DNA from: Rhodobacteraceae bacterium D3-12
GTDB taxonomy: Bacteria; Pseudomonadota; Alphaproteobacteria; Rhodobacterales; Rhodobacteraceae
Direction: 5' to 3'
Assembly (NCBI GenBank): GCA_025916135.1
Contig: CP104793.1
Coordinates: forward strand, 3,534,001 to 3,598,000
Length of the DNA stretch: 64,000 nt
This document shows, piece after piece, positions 53,327 to 61,972 of the stretch. A program made the translations under genes and the position numbers. Position 1 is the first letter of the stretch; every line of letters starts with the position of its first letter. Below the pieces are notes generated by a model, which saw only the letters and a list, made by a program, of their open reading frames with translations, was not told the origin of the DNA and did no database searches.

Positions 53327-53347
53327 ATGTTCCGCTGAACGAAACAT
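53327..53347. promoter_or_regulatory. IclR operator candidate between aldolase and IclR genes
   Basis: 21-base imperfect palindrome ATGTTCCGCTGAACGAAACAT, arms pairing at 17 positions. Position (between divergent aldolase and IclR genes) and the G-T-T-Y-C-G half-site shape suit an IclR dimer of dimers. It would cover the aldolase promoter. Confidence 0.5.
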
Positions 53348-53454
53348 TATTCCTTTTAGCGAAAAATAGGGTCGTGCTAGTGTTGCTGTCAACAGCCCGC
53401 TCCGCGCTATATTTCGACCTCCTGCGCGTGCCCGTTCAAACGAAGGAGACGCCT

Positions 53455-54230
53455 ATGGAAGACACTGAAAAGTCAGATACAATTCAGAGCGTCGCCTTGG
53501 CTTTCGACATCCTCGAAGCTTTGGTTGACGCAAATTCAGGCCTCGGCGTAACCGCCCTTGCCCAGCAATTGGAAACCTCCAAAAGCCGAATCCACCGCCA
53601 CCTGCGCAGCCTCGTGAACCTTGGCTACCTGCGCCAATCCCCCTCGACCGATCGGTATATCTTCGGGTCGCGATTGGCGGCGTTGGGCCGCGCGGCGGCG
53701 GGCTTGGATGATCTGGCGAACGTGGTGAAACCCTTCATCCACCAATTGCGCGACAAAACCGGCCTCGCCGTCAGCGTCGGACAGGTCGAAACGGATGGCA
53801 TTCGCATCCTCAGCACCATCCCCGGCACGCATCAAATCGACGTCGCCGTGCGCCCCGGCTCGCTCCTCGGCCATTTCACATCCGCTCAAGGGCTGGCCGC
53901 GCTGGCCTATTTGCCCGCCGAACGCCGCGCCGCGATCATGCAACACAACCTCGCCAAAGATCCGGGTTTCACAGCCCCTGCCCCTCATGAGCTTGAGGCG
54001 CAATTCACCAAAATCACTGAACTGGGCTGGGTTGATGCCCCGAACCTCGCGATGAAGGGGCTGAACGCGCTGGCCTGCCCTATTCTCGGGCTGGATGGCA
54101 CGATGGTCGCCACCCTCGCCTTGGTCAGCCTGACGGAACACATCCCGACACCCCCGCGCCCGAACAGATCGCAGCGCTGCAATCCACAGCGTCGGGAATC
54201 TCGGACGCGCTCGCCCATCTTGAATTGTAA
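53455..54230 (+). pseudogene. IclR family transcriptional regulator, single frameshift near the C-terminus
   Basis: Regulator with an N-terminal winged helix (residues about 10-75; LGVTALAQQLETSKSRIHRH) and an IclR effector domain including VRPGSLLGHFTSAQGLAALA and NALACPILGLDGTMVATLAL. From 54156 the frame is lost; adding one C to the run of five at 54151-54155 lets the protein continue through PAPEQIAALQS and end at 54230 with ISDALAHLEL, a normal IclR C-terminal helix, 258 residues in all. Read as is, the frame runs past the real end into antisense of the TRAP gene. ATG at 53455 with AAGGAG site. Probable sequencing error. Confidence 0.85.
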
Positions 54231-54292
54231 CCTGAATGGCGTGATCAGGCCGGGACCGCCCTTGTGCGCCCCGGCCATGGCTTGTGCCGCGT

Positions 54293-54388
54293 CTAAGCGG
54301 CCTGTGCCTGCCGCCCGGCCATCTTCGCAACCGTCAACGGCACCACCGCAAGCGCGAAACCGAACAGGGTCAGCCACAGGTGGCTCAA
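54293..54388 (-). CDS. Small membrane protein downstream of the TRAP permease
   Basis: 31-residue frame starting with a TTG that overlaps the TRAP permease stop (TTGA). The peptide SHLWLTLFGFALAVVPLTVA is one hydrophobic helix followed by a basic tail ending R-Q-A-Q-A-A. One-helix small proteins coupled to transporter genes are known as stabilisers, and this is the only evidence for function. The rare start codon makes it uncertain. Confidence 0.4.
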   Translation of the reverse strand: MSHLWLTLFGFALAVVPLTVAKMAGRQAQAA

Positions 54389-56267
54389 GCCCCAAACACC
54401 CCCGCCGGCGCGGCAATCATAAGCGCGGCAGCAATCAACAAAATCCGCATCAGCACGTTTTGCAACGGCCCGACAAAGTTGACATAGCCCTGAAGCGCCG
54501 CCGCCAAAAACCAGACCCCGATCAGCGCACAGAACAGCACGATGATCACCTCATCCGCGCTCCCCTGCCCGATCAGCGCCGGGTTGAGCACAAAGAAGAA
54601 CGGAATGACATAGATCACCCCACCCAACTTCATCGCCTCAACCCCGGTGCGCATCGCGCCCGACCCGGCCATCGTCGCCGCCGCAAAAGCACCCAGCGCC
54701 ACGGGCGGCGTAATAAAACTCACCATGCCCCAGTAAAGTATGAACAGATGCACGGCCAATTCGTTCAGCCCCGCCTGCACCAATGCCGGTGCCAACACCA
54801 CAGCAAGGAAAATGTAGCAGGCCGTCACCGTCATCCCCATGCCAAAGATGAAGGAGGTCACCGCCCCCATCACCAGCAACATCGGCACCGAACTCCCGGC
54901 CATATGCACCAGCTCATTCGCCAGCGGCCCGGTCAAACCCGTCGCCTGAAATGCGCCCACGATCATCCCGATCCCAAGCAGCACAGCAACCAGCTCGGAC
55001 AAGGTCCGCCCGACCGATGCGATCACGTCCAGAAAGCCCTGCCATGACATCCGGTCGCCCTTGTTGAACTGGTTCACCACCAGCAAAAGCAACACCGCAT
55101 AAAACGGCGCCGTGGTTTCCCAGCGGAACGCCACCATCAGGAAAATCAACAGCGCGAAAACCGCGACATACAGCCACCCCTCGCGCAGCGTCTGCCCCAC
55201 TTTGGGCAAATCCGCCCGCGCAATCCCGGTCAGACCACGGCGCGCTGAATAGGCGTCAATCTGCATGAACAGCCCAAAGAAATAGAGCAGCGACGGGATC
55301 GCCGCCGCCAACATGATCTCGACATATGGCCGGCTCAGCCACGAGGCGATCACAAACGCCGTCGCCCCCATGATCGGCGGCATCAACACCCCCCGGTCGA
55401 GGCGCAGGCCTCGGTCGCGGCGGCGTATCGCGCTGAAAACCCAGTCTTCTTCATCGCTGGAATCGACACGGCTCCGGTGGTCAACACGTTCGAAATCACC
55501 GATCCCGACATCGACCCCATAAAGCCGCTGGCGAAAATCGAAACCTTGGCCGCACCACCGCGATACCCGCCAACCAGCGACAGGGCGAGGTTGTTGAAAA
55601 ACTTGCCGCCACCGGTGAATTGCAACACCGCGCCAAACAGGATGAACCCGATCACCAGATTGCCAAAGGCCCGCATCGGAATGCCAAACGACGCTTCCGA
55701 CGAAATCATGAAATAGGGCACCACATCGCGAAACGGCTGGGTAAACCCGTTCAACGGGTCCGGCACATGTCCGGCAAATGTCGGGTAAATCGAAAACAAC
55801 AGAACGATCCCGAACAAGACCAACCCACCGGCCCGCCGCGTCCCCTCAAGGATCAGCAGGTAAAACACAATCGACGCCCAGACCGCGCGCTCCGGCGCCG
55901 CATATTCCCACCCGGAATCAAGGCTTTGCCCCGCGGTCGCCGTGAAAAACCCGGCAATCCCCAGCGTTAGCGCAGCAAGCGCCCAATCATACCAAGGCAC
56001 ATTCGGTGATGGCGGCCCCCATGCCCGAAAGGTGATGAACGTCAGGCTTAGGAAAAGCCCGGCCAGAATATAAAGATACATCCCCTCCAAAAGCGAATAG
56101 CCCCCCAGCCGAAGGTTGAAAAGCTGGTTCACGGCAAGGCCAATCGCGCCAAGCGTGCAGATGATGATCATCCACCGGGCCGCCCCGGAAAATGCCAATC
56201 GCTCGGCGGCACGCTCGGCTTCGATGGCCGCTTCACCGCGGCCACTGGAAATGTCTTGATCACTCAT
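54385..56267 (-). pseudogene. TRAP transporter fused permease (4TM/12TM, TAXI type), single frameshift
   Basis: Large fused DctQ-DctM permease. From ATG 56267 the first 290 or so residues read through GFMGSMSGSVISNVLTTGAV and stop just after E-A-C-A-S-T-G-G. The next frame continues with LMPPIMGATAFVIASWLSR to a stop at 54385. One extra C in the run of six at 55389-55394 joins them (TGGVLMPPIMGA, the normal family sequence) into 627 residues, the usual length. Conserved pieces in the second half include GMTVTACYIFLAVVLAPAL and FITPPVALGAFAAATMAGSG. It pairs with the TAXI binding protein 110 bases upstream. I regard the break as a likely base-calling error. Confidence 0.88.
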
Positions 56268-56377
56268 AGAAAGGGTCCAATCCGAAAAGCCCGGCGCGCC
56301 GGGACGGGTCAGGGAACGTCAGTTTTGCAACCGGGCGGACCAACGCGGCCCGCCCGTGCAAATATCAGAACGTCAGA

Positions 56378-57538
56378 TCAAAAGACGACGTCGAAGCCAC
56401 CAGCTTTCAGTGCTTCACGACGCTTCTTGTTCCAGGCTTCGGCCCAATTGTCGGCGCCTTCCGCCTTAAGCTCTTCCCAGGCTTTCATCAGCGCGCCCTG
56501 ACGCGCGATCAGCTTGTCGTTATGCGCCTGATCGGCATCGCTCCACTTACCGATTTCCTTGTAATAGCGGATTGCGCCGTCATGATACGGGGCCACCCAC
56601 TGAAAGTTCTGCTTCTCAAGCGCCCAACCATTGATCCCCGGTGCCTTGCCTTTGTAACTGTCAAAGAACACATGCATCGCCTTGGTCATGTTATAGGTCA
56701 GCTCTTCGTCCTGCGACGCATAGGTCATCAGAACCGGATAGGCATAGCCCGCCGTTAGCGACCCGTCGGTTCCGTCAATCGTCGCGCCAACCGTGGCCAT
56801 CATGGGGTCAAAGAACGGAGCAACCGCGTGCATCCGCGCCATGGCGTCCTTGTCGTTGCCATCAATCGGCGGCCAATAGACACCGCGCGGGCTGCTTGCT
56901 GCCTCATAGGCACGCCCCGAGTTGGTCGAGGCAAACGCCGCATCCGTGCTGCCGTCGACCATGCCTTTCCAGCTGTCGCCGAAGCCGCCAAAATCAACCC
57001 GCTCCACGTCGTCCCAAGTCAAACCGCCATAGGCAAGATATGCCTCGTTGTTGACGTTAAGCGCCGGCGCCCCTTTGACCCAACTCACGCGCAGCCCTTT
57101 GAGATCGGCATAGGTAAAGCCTTCGCATTTCGGCTTGCCGACCTTTTCACAGGCCTCCGCCGCAACCGCGAGAGACAGCCCAACCGTGCCGCCGCTGTTC
57201 GCCGCCAGAACCCGCACAGGCTGCGGACCCCAGTTTTCGGCCCCGAACTGGAACACACCTTCCTGCGCCATGAACGAACCGCCAACACCGTTGGCCGAGA
57301 ATTGCACCTTGCCTTGGCGAAGCGGCTCCGTGCGCGCAATATCATTCTTGCCCGGCAGCACCCGCAGGTTCAAACCCGTCGCTTCCTGAAGCGCCGCACC
57401 AATCGCTACCGATTGGTTATATCCGGCCGATCCGGTGCCATAAGCAGTCCAAACAACCTGACCAGGCAGGTTAACGTCCTCTGCCATTGTCGGTCCCGCC
57501 ACGACAGCAAGTGTCGCGGCCATTATCATCTTTTTCAT
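56378..57538 (-). CDS. TRAP transporter TAXI-family solute-binding protein
   Basis: 386-residue periplasmic receptor with a signal peptide of about 19 residues (ends T-M-A before EDVNLPG). TAXI pattern: YGTGSAGYNQSVAIGAALQE, LRVLPGKNDIARTEPLRQG, VQFSANGVGGSFMAQ, GLRVSWVKGAPALNVNNEAY, and a long C-terminal helix region rich in W and K. TAXI proteins bind glutamate or other carboxylates and work with the fused permease type encoded next. ATG at 57538 with GGAGGA ribosome site. Confidence 0.92.
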   Translation of the reverse strand: MKKMIMAATLAVVAGPTMAEDVNLPGQVVWTAYGTGSAGYNQSVAIGAALQEATGLNLRVLPGKNDIARTEPLRQGKVQFSANGVGGSFMAQEGVFQFGAENWGPQPVRVLAANSGGTVGLSLAVAAEACEKVGKPKCEGFTYADLKGLRVSWVKGAPALNVNNEAYLAYGGLTWDDVERVDFGGFGDSWKGMVDGSTDAAFASTNSGRAYEAASSPRGVYWPPIDGNDKDAMARMHAVAPFFDPMMATVGATIDGTDGSLTAGYAYPVLMTYASQDEELTYNMTKAMHVFFDSYKGKAPGINGWALEKQNFQWVAPYHDGAIRYYKEIGKWSDADQAHNDKLIARQGALMKAWEELKAEGADNWAEAWNKKRREALKAGGFDVVF

Positions 57539-57978
57539 GGTACTCCTCCCAATTGGTACGCATTTTTATTCGTGCCGGCAAAAAAGCGGTCCGCGCCCCT
57601 ATTTTTTTGGGGCAACCGTCGCACCGCACAACACCTCCTCCGCGTTGCACGGGCCTCACCATACCAAATTTTTTGTGGTTTGGCTTGCCGCTTTATATGC
57701 ACCCGAAAGTCTCCTTTGCGCATCTCCACCTGTCAATCAGAGGCGATCTTTACGTAGCGTAAGAAGTGATAATCCCCCACGCGCCCCATCAAACCGGTCG
57801 ACAAGACCCGCATTCTTGCGCAGTTCGCCCCGCAAACCGGACTCTTCGGTATGGTGCGCGAATCCCCCAACACCCCGCCACAAGCGCTGCGCTCTGCGAT
57901 CATTTCACGCGATGGTGTTGCACCGCCCGCCGGAATCCGCGACTGTTTTTCACGGACTGAAAAATACCGAAGGCAACC
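57539..57978. other. 440-base intergenic region between TAXI-TRAP and GlpR-like genes
   Basis: Divergent promoter region. It contains a 5-base-pair hairpin GCCCC/GGGGC around a T-rich loop at 57595-57613 and AT-rich stretches near the TRAP gene. Short frames here (such as 57537-58013) lack coding character. No tRNA or recognised RNA element. Confidence 0.45.
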
Positions 57979-58743
57979 ATGGCCCAAAACTTCCGAAACC
58001 CCGAGATCCTTGAAATTGCGCGCCGCGAAGGCAAGGTCTCGGTTGAAGGGCTCGCTGCGCACTTCGGCGTGACACAGCAAACCATCCGTCGCGATCTTGG
58101 GGAACTCGCCGACGCCGGCAAGCTCGAGCGCGTGCATGGCGGGGCGGTCCTGCCCTCTGGCACCGTTAACATCGGCTACCACGAACGCCGCTCGCTGAAC
58201 CCCTCCCCAAAGGCCAGCATCGCGCGCGCCTGTGCGGCGCAAATCCCCAATGACATTTCCCTGTTTCTCAACATCGGAACCAGCACCGAAGCCGTTGCCC
58301 GCGAGCTTCTCCACCATGAAAACCTGATGGTGCTGACCAACAATATGAACGTCGCCAATATCCTGCTGACCAACCCGACCTGCGAAGTGGTCCTCACCGG
58401 CGGCCACCTGCGCCGCGCCGATGGCGGGCTGATCGGCAACCTCGCCACGGATACGATCCACAAGTTCAAATTTGACCTCGCCGTGATTGGCTGCTCTGCC
58501 CTTGACCAAGACGGCGACCTGCTCGATTTCGACATCGAAGAAGTCAGCGTCAGCCAAGCCATCCTGCGTCAATCGCGCCGGACCTTCCTCGTTGCGGACA
58601 ATTCCAAATTCAAGCGCAGCGCCCCGGCCCGCATCGCCTCGCTTTCTGAAATTGATGTGTTTTTCACCGACGAGCAGCTCCCTGCCCATCTGCAAGCCGA
58701 TTGCACGCGTTGGAACACCCAAGTCTCGGTCGCCGACGCCTAG
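57979..58743 (+). CDS. glpR: DeoR/GlpR family transcriptional regulator, probable glycerol-3-phosphate repressor
   Basis: 254-residue repressor. The DeoR helix-turn-helix is near the N-terminus (VSVEGLAAHFGVTQQTIRRD, then LERVHGGAVL). The sugar-isomerase-like effector domain shows FLNIGTSTEAVARELL, LTNNMNVANILL, VVLTGGHLRRADGGLIG, AVIGCSALDQDGDLLDFD and VADNSKFKRSAP, the phosphate-binding loops of GlpR. It is convergent with glpD, one base apart, which supports glycerol-3-phosphate as effector. Other DeoR members bind sugar phosphates. Confidence 0.85.
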   Translation: MAQNFRNPEILEIARREGKVSVEGLAAHFGVTQQTIRRDLGELADAGKLERVHGGAVLPSGTVNIGYHERRSLNPSPKASIARACAAQIPNDISLFLNIGTSTEAVARELLHHENLMVLTNNMNVANILLTNPTCEVVLTGGHLRRADGGLIGNLATDTIHKFKFDLAVIGCSALDQDGDLLDFDIEEVSVSQAILRQSRRTFLVADNSKFKRSAPARIASLSEIDVFFTDEQLPAHLQADCTRWNTQVSVADA

Positions 58744-58744
58744 A

Positions 58745-60319
58745 TCACCGCGCCGCGGCCATCCATTGGTCCAAATCCGCCACCTGCGCCGCGCTCAATC
58801 GCAAGCCCAGCTTGTTGCGCCGCCAGATAACATCCTCTGCCGTGCGGGCAAATTCGTGCCGCATCAACCAACGCACCTCGGCCTCGCTCAACGTCGCGCC
58901 AAAATCGCGCCCCAGATCGTCCACCGACGTGGTCCCGCCCAAAACATCGCTCGCTTCGGTGCCATAGGCCCGCACCAACCGCTTTGCCCAAGCATCGCTC
59001 AAAAACGGATACCGCGCCCCAAGCGCGGCAATCTGCGCCGCCACGTCCTCCACCGCAAAATCCCCACCGGGAAGCGCCACGCCAGCGGTCCACGGTCCCT
59101 TCTCCACCGCGATCTCTCCACCGATCTTGTCCAGCGCGCTTTCCGCCAATCGGCGATAAGTGGTGATCTTGCCGCCAAAAATGTTCAACATCGGCGCTCC
59201 GCCGCTCCGGTCGACCTTCAGCGTATAGTCCCGCGTCGCCGCCGAGGCGCTGCTCGCCCCGTCATCATAAAGCGGCCGCACCCCGGAATAGCTCCAAACC
59301 ACATCCGCCTCCGTCAGGCTCTGCTTGAAATAGCCGTTCACGAAATCCAGCAGGTAATCGCGTTCCTGCGGCGTGCATTCCGGTTTGGTTGACGGGTCTA
59401 CGTGGTCCGCATCCGTCGTCCCGATCAGCGTAAAATCCCCCTCATAAGGAATGGCAAAAACGATCCGCCCGTCATTGCCCTGAAGGAAGTAGCACTTGTC
59501 GTGTTCAAACAGCCGCTTGGTCACAATATGACTGCCCCGCACCAGCCGCACACCCTCGGTTGATTTGCTCCTGACCTTGGAGTGGATCACATCGCCAACC
59601 CACGGCCCTGCGGCATTCACCAACATCCGCGCATGATGGATCGCAACCGCTCCACTTTCGTTATCGCGCGTTTCAATGCGCCAATGCCCGTTTTCCGCTG
59701 TTGCCCCGATCACCTCGGTTCGGGTCAGTATCCGCGCACCGCGTGCCTGCGCATCCCGCGCATTCAACACGACAAGCCGGGAATCCTCGATCCAGCAATC
59801 GGAATACTCATATGCCTTCTTGAAGTGATCCTTAAGCGGCGCCCCCTCTGGCGCGCTGTGCAAATCCACCTTTGTCGTGCCCGGCAAAATCTCCCGCCCG
59901 CCCAGCCTGTCGTACAAGAACAAGCCCAACCGGATAAGCCACGCAGGCCTGCGCCCCTTGGCCCACGGCATGACAATACGCAGAAATTTCGAGGCCGGCG
60001 TATCCGTCTCAAACCGCATATCCTTATGATACGGAAGGATAAATCGCATCGGCCAGCTTATATGCGGCATCGCCTTCAACAGGGTCTCGCGTTCAATCAA
60101 CGCCTCGCGTACCAGCCGGATTTCGAAATATTCGAGATAGCGCAACCCGCCATGAAACAGCTTGGTCGACGCCGATGACGTCGCCGATGCCAGATCATTC
60201 ATCTCGGCCAGCGTCACAGACATCCCGCGCCCCGCCGCATCGCGCGCAATGCCACAGCCATTGATGCCACCACCAATGACGAAAAGATCGCTCACAAATT
60301 GTTCTTCCGAACGCTGCAC
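58745..60319 (-). CDS. glpD: Aerobic glycerol-3-phosphate dehydrogenase
   Basis: 524-residue FAD-dependent, membrane-associated enzyme that oxidises sn-glycerol 3-phosphate to dihydroxyacetone phosphate and passes electrons to quinone. FAD motif DLFVIGGGINGCGIARDAAG at residues 11-30; the SSASTKLFHGGLRYLEYFE block, the YEGDFTLIGTTDADH strand and GVRPLYDD are GlpD hallmarks, and the C-terminal helical cap (AQIAALGARYPFL onward) is full length. GTG start at 60319 with AGAGGG. No GlpF/GlpK or UgpB genes are in the window. Candidate GlpR half-sites lie upstream. Confidence 0.93.
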   Translation of the reverse strand: MQRSEEQFVSDLFVIGGGINGCGIARDAAGRGMSVTLAEMNDLASATSSASTKLFHGGLRYLEYFEIRLVREALIERETLLKAMPHISWPMRFILPYHKDMRFETDTPASKFLRIVMPWAKGRRPAWLIRLGLFLYDRLGGREILPGTTKVDLHSAPEGAPLKDHFKKAYEYSDCWIEDSRLVVLNARDAQARGARILTRTEVIGATAENGHWRIETRDNESGAVAIHHARMLVNAAGPWVGDVIHSKVRSKSTEGVRLVRGSHIVTKRLFEHDKCYFLQGNDGRIVFAIPYEGDFTLIGTTDADHVDPSTKPECTPQERDYLLDFVNGYFKQSLTEADVVWSYSGVRPLYDDGASSASAATRDYTLKVDRSGGAPMLNIFGGKITTYRRLAESALDKIGGEIAVEKGPWTAGVALPGGDFAVEDVAAQIAALGARYPFLSDAWAKRLVRAYGTEASDVLGGTTSVDDLGRDFGATLSEAEVRWLMRHEFARTAEDVIWRRNKLGLRLSAAQVADLDQWMAAAR

Positions 60320-60362
60320 ACCGGCCCTCTTTCTCTGCGCCTGCCCCGTATGTGGCCATAAA

Positions 60363-60400
60363 CGAACATTTTCGCAAGCCTCAATGCGCGTTTATGTTCC
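60363..60400. promoter_or_regulatory. Candidate GlpR half-sites upstream of glpD
   Basis: CGAACAT at 60363-60369 and ATGTTCC at 60394-60400, inverted half-sites resembling the E. coli GlpR operator core ATGTTCG. On the minus strand the first reads ATGTTCGTTTA. The wide spacing (24 bases) is not the classic palindrome, so two half-operators or coincidence remain possible. Confidence 0.35.
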
Positions 60401-60539
60401 CTTTCCGCAAGGACCGCGCGACAAGCTCTCGCCCTCTGACAAACCCACGAATTTCGCCCGCCACGCTTGTTCCCGCCCCCGCTAAAGGCTAGTCTCAGGC
60501 TCAATAAAACCTTTGTAAACTTGGTATGATTTCAATCTC

Positions 60540-61184
60540 ATGACAGCCCGGAAAACCCGCACCGAAATGGCCGATGAAACCCGCAGCCTTCTGCTCAAGG
60601 CGGCGCAAAAGGTGTTTTCGGAATCCGGCCTTGAAGGGGCGCGCATCGACGCGATTGCCCAATGCGCGGGCGTCAACAAACAACTGGTCTATCACTACTT
60701 CGGAAGCAAGGACGGCCTCTACTCCGCCGTCCTCGAAAAGGTCTACTCGCAAATCCGCAGTCAGGAGGCTGAGCTGAAACTCGACTCCCTCCCAGCCGAA
60801 GAAGCAATGCGCAGCCTGATCGAGTTTTCCTATGAATACCTGCGCCAGAACCGCGATTTCGTGCGCCTGCTGGCCGATGAAAACGCCCATCGCGGACGCC
60901 ACCTCAACGGCTCGGAAAGCATGGCAGACATCAACCTGCCGATCATCCAGATGATCTCGCAAACGCTGGATCGCGGGGTCGAAGAAGGCATCTTTCGCCG
61001 CGGCATCGACCCGCTGCATTTCTACCTGTCCATCGCTGGCATGTCGTTCTTCTATTTCGCCAATATCTATACGATCAGCCGCGCGTTCGGGCGCGAATTC
61101 GACACACCAGAGGCACAACTAGAACGCCGCGCCCATATCGTCGATCTTGCGATGAACGGCATCCGGCAACGCCCCGCCGTTTGA
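60540..61184 (+). CDS. TetR family transcriptional regulator
   Basis: 214-residue regulator. N-terminal helix-turn-helix (residues about 15-60): AAQKVFSESGLEGARIDAIA, then VNKQLVYHYFGSKDGLYSAV. The C-terminal region with LIEFSYEYLRQNRDFVRLLA and FYLSIAGMSFFYFANIYTIS resembles the TetR C-terminal domain of RutR-like proteins. It points toward the ABC/DHDPS-like operon (5-base convergent gap) and is divergent from glpD. Target unknown; the neighbouring operon is the obvious candidate. Confidence 0.9.
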   Translation: MTARKTRTEMADETRSLLLKAAQKVFSESGLEGARIDAIAQCAGVNKQLVYHYFGSKDGLYSAVLEKVYSQIRSQEAELKLDSLPAEEAMRSLIEFSYEYLRQNRDFVRLLADENAHRGRHLNGSESMADINLPIIQMISQTLDRGVEEGIFRRGIDPLHFYLSIAGMSFFYFANIYTISRAFGREFDTPEAQLERRAHIVDLAMNGIRQRPAV

Positions 61185-61189
61185 TCGCC

Positions 61190-61972
61190 TCAGCCGACCG
61201 CCTCGTCTTCCATGTTCAACTGGCGGTAAATCCGTTGGGTATATTCGCCGAATTCCGGCGTTGTTTTCATCGACAACTTGCGCGGATAGGGCAAATCAAT
61301 CTCGAAATGGTCGGCCATACGCGCCGGCCCCGCCGTCAGCACCGCACAATGCGAGCCAAGGAATACGGCCTCCTGAATCGAATGGGTCACGAACAGGATC
61401 GTCTTGTTCGACGCCTGCCAGATGCGCATGATCTCAAGGTTCATCTTCTCGCGCGTCAACGCATCCAACGCCCCAAACGGCTCATCCATCAGGACCAGCT
61501 TGGGATCATGGATCAACGACCGCGCAATCGACGCCCGCTGCTGCATCCCGCCCGACAGTTCATAAGGGTAGCGGTCCTCATAACCGCTCAACCCCACCAT
61601 ATTCATCAAATCCCGTGCCCGTTCGCGGGTTTCCTTGATCGGCAGGCCGATGATTTCCGCAGGCAACATGATGTTGTCGAGTATCCGCCGCCATTTCAGC
61701 AAAAGCGCCTGCTGAAACACCATTCCGATGTCGCGGCTCGGATCGAACGGCGCGTCTTTCGACCCGACTTCGACCGTGCCACCATCATGCGGATGCAAAT
61801 CGGCGAGGATCTTCAGGATCGTCGATTTCCCGCATCCCGACGGCCCGACAAGCGATACGAAATCGCCCTCAGCCACATCCATCGTCACGTCTGATACAGC
61901 AAGGATATCCGCGTCGCGGGTCTTGTATACCTTGCGCACGTTTTCCATGCGAATGATTGTGTTGTCACTCAT
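61190..61972 (-). CDS. ABC transporter ATP-binding protein (SsuB/TauB/ThiZ type)
   Basis: 260-residue ATPase of the nitrate/sulfonate/taurine/pyrimidine importer class. Walker A GPSGCGKST, Q-loop MVFQQALLLKWR, signature ELSGGMQQRASIARSL, Walker B LVLMDEPFGALD, switch FVTHSIQEAVFLG. Start at ATG 61972 in a 4-base overlap with the upstream gene. No permease or binding protein for it is in view; they are probably outside the window. Convergent with the TetR gene. Confidence 0.9.
   Translation of the reverse strand: MSDNTIIRMENVRKVYKTRDADILAVSDVTMDVAEGDFVSLVGPSGCGKSTILKILADLHPHDGGTVEVGSKDAPFDPSRDIGMVFQQALLLKWRRILDNIMLPAEIIGLPIKETRERARDLMNMVGLSGYEDRYPYELSGGMQQRASIARSLIHDPKLVLMDEPFGALDALTREKMNLEIMRIWQASNKTILFVTHSIQEAVFLGSHCAVLTAGPARMADHFEIDLPYPRKLSMKTTPEFGEYTQRIYRQLNMEDEAVG

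Noticed and set aside
54231-55047. Extension of the IclR frame far beyond a normal C-terminus
   Set aside because: This stretch is antisense to the TRAP permease and of biased composition (R, Q, H, P). It arises from the frameshift at 54151-54155; the repaired protein stops at 54230.
9147-55394. Programmed frameshifting or phase variation at the four G/C runs
   Set aside because: No slippery heptamer plus downstream structure is evident, the genes are ordinary transporters, a regulator and an enzyme, and all need the same +1 correction. Sequencing undercall is simpler.
57537-58013. A 158-codon plus-strand frame in the gap before glpR
   Set aside because: Overlaps the TAXI promoter and the glpR start, with low coding character and no ribosome site.
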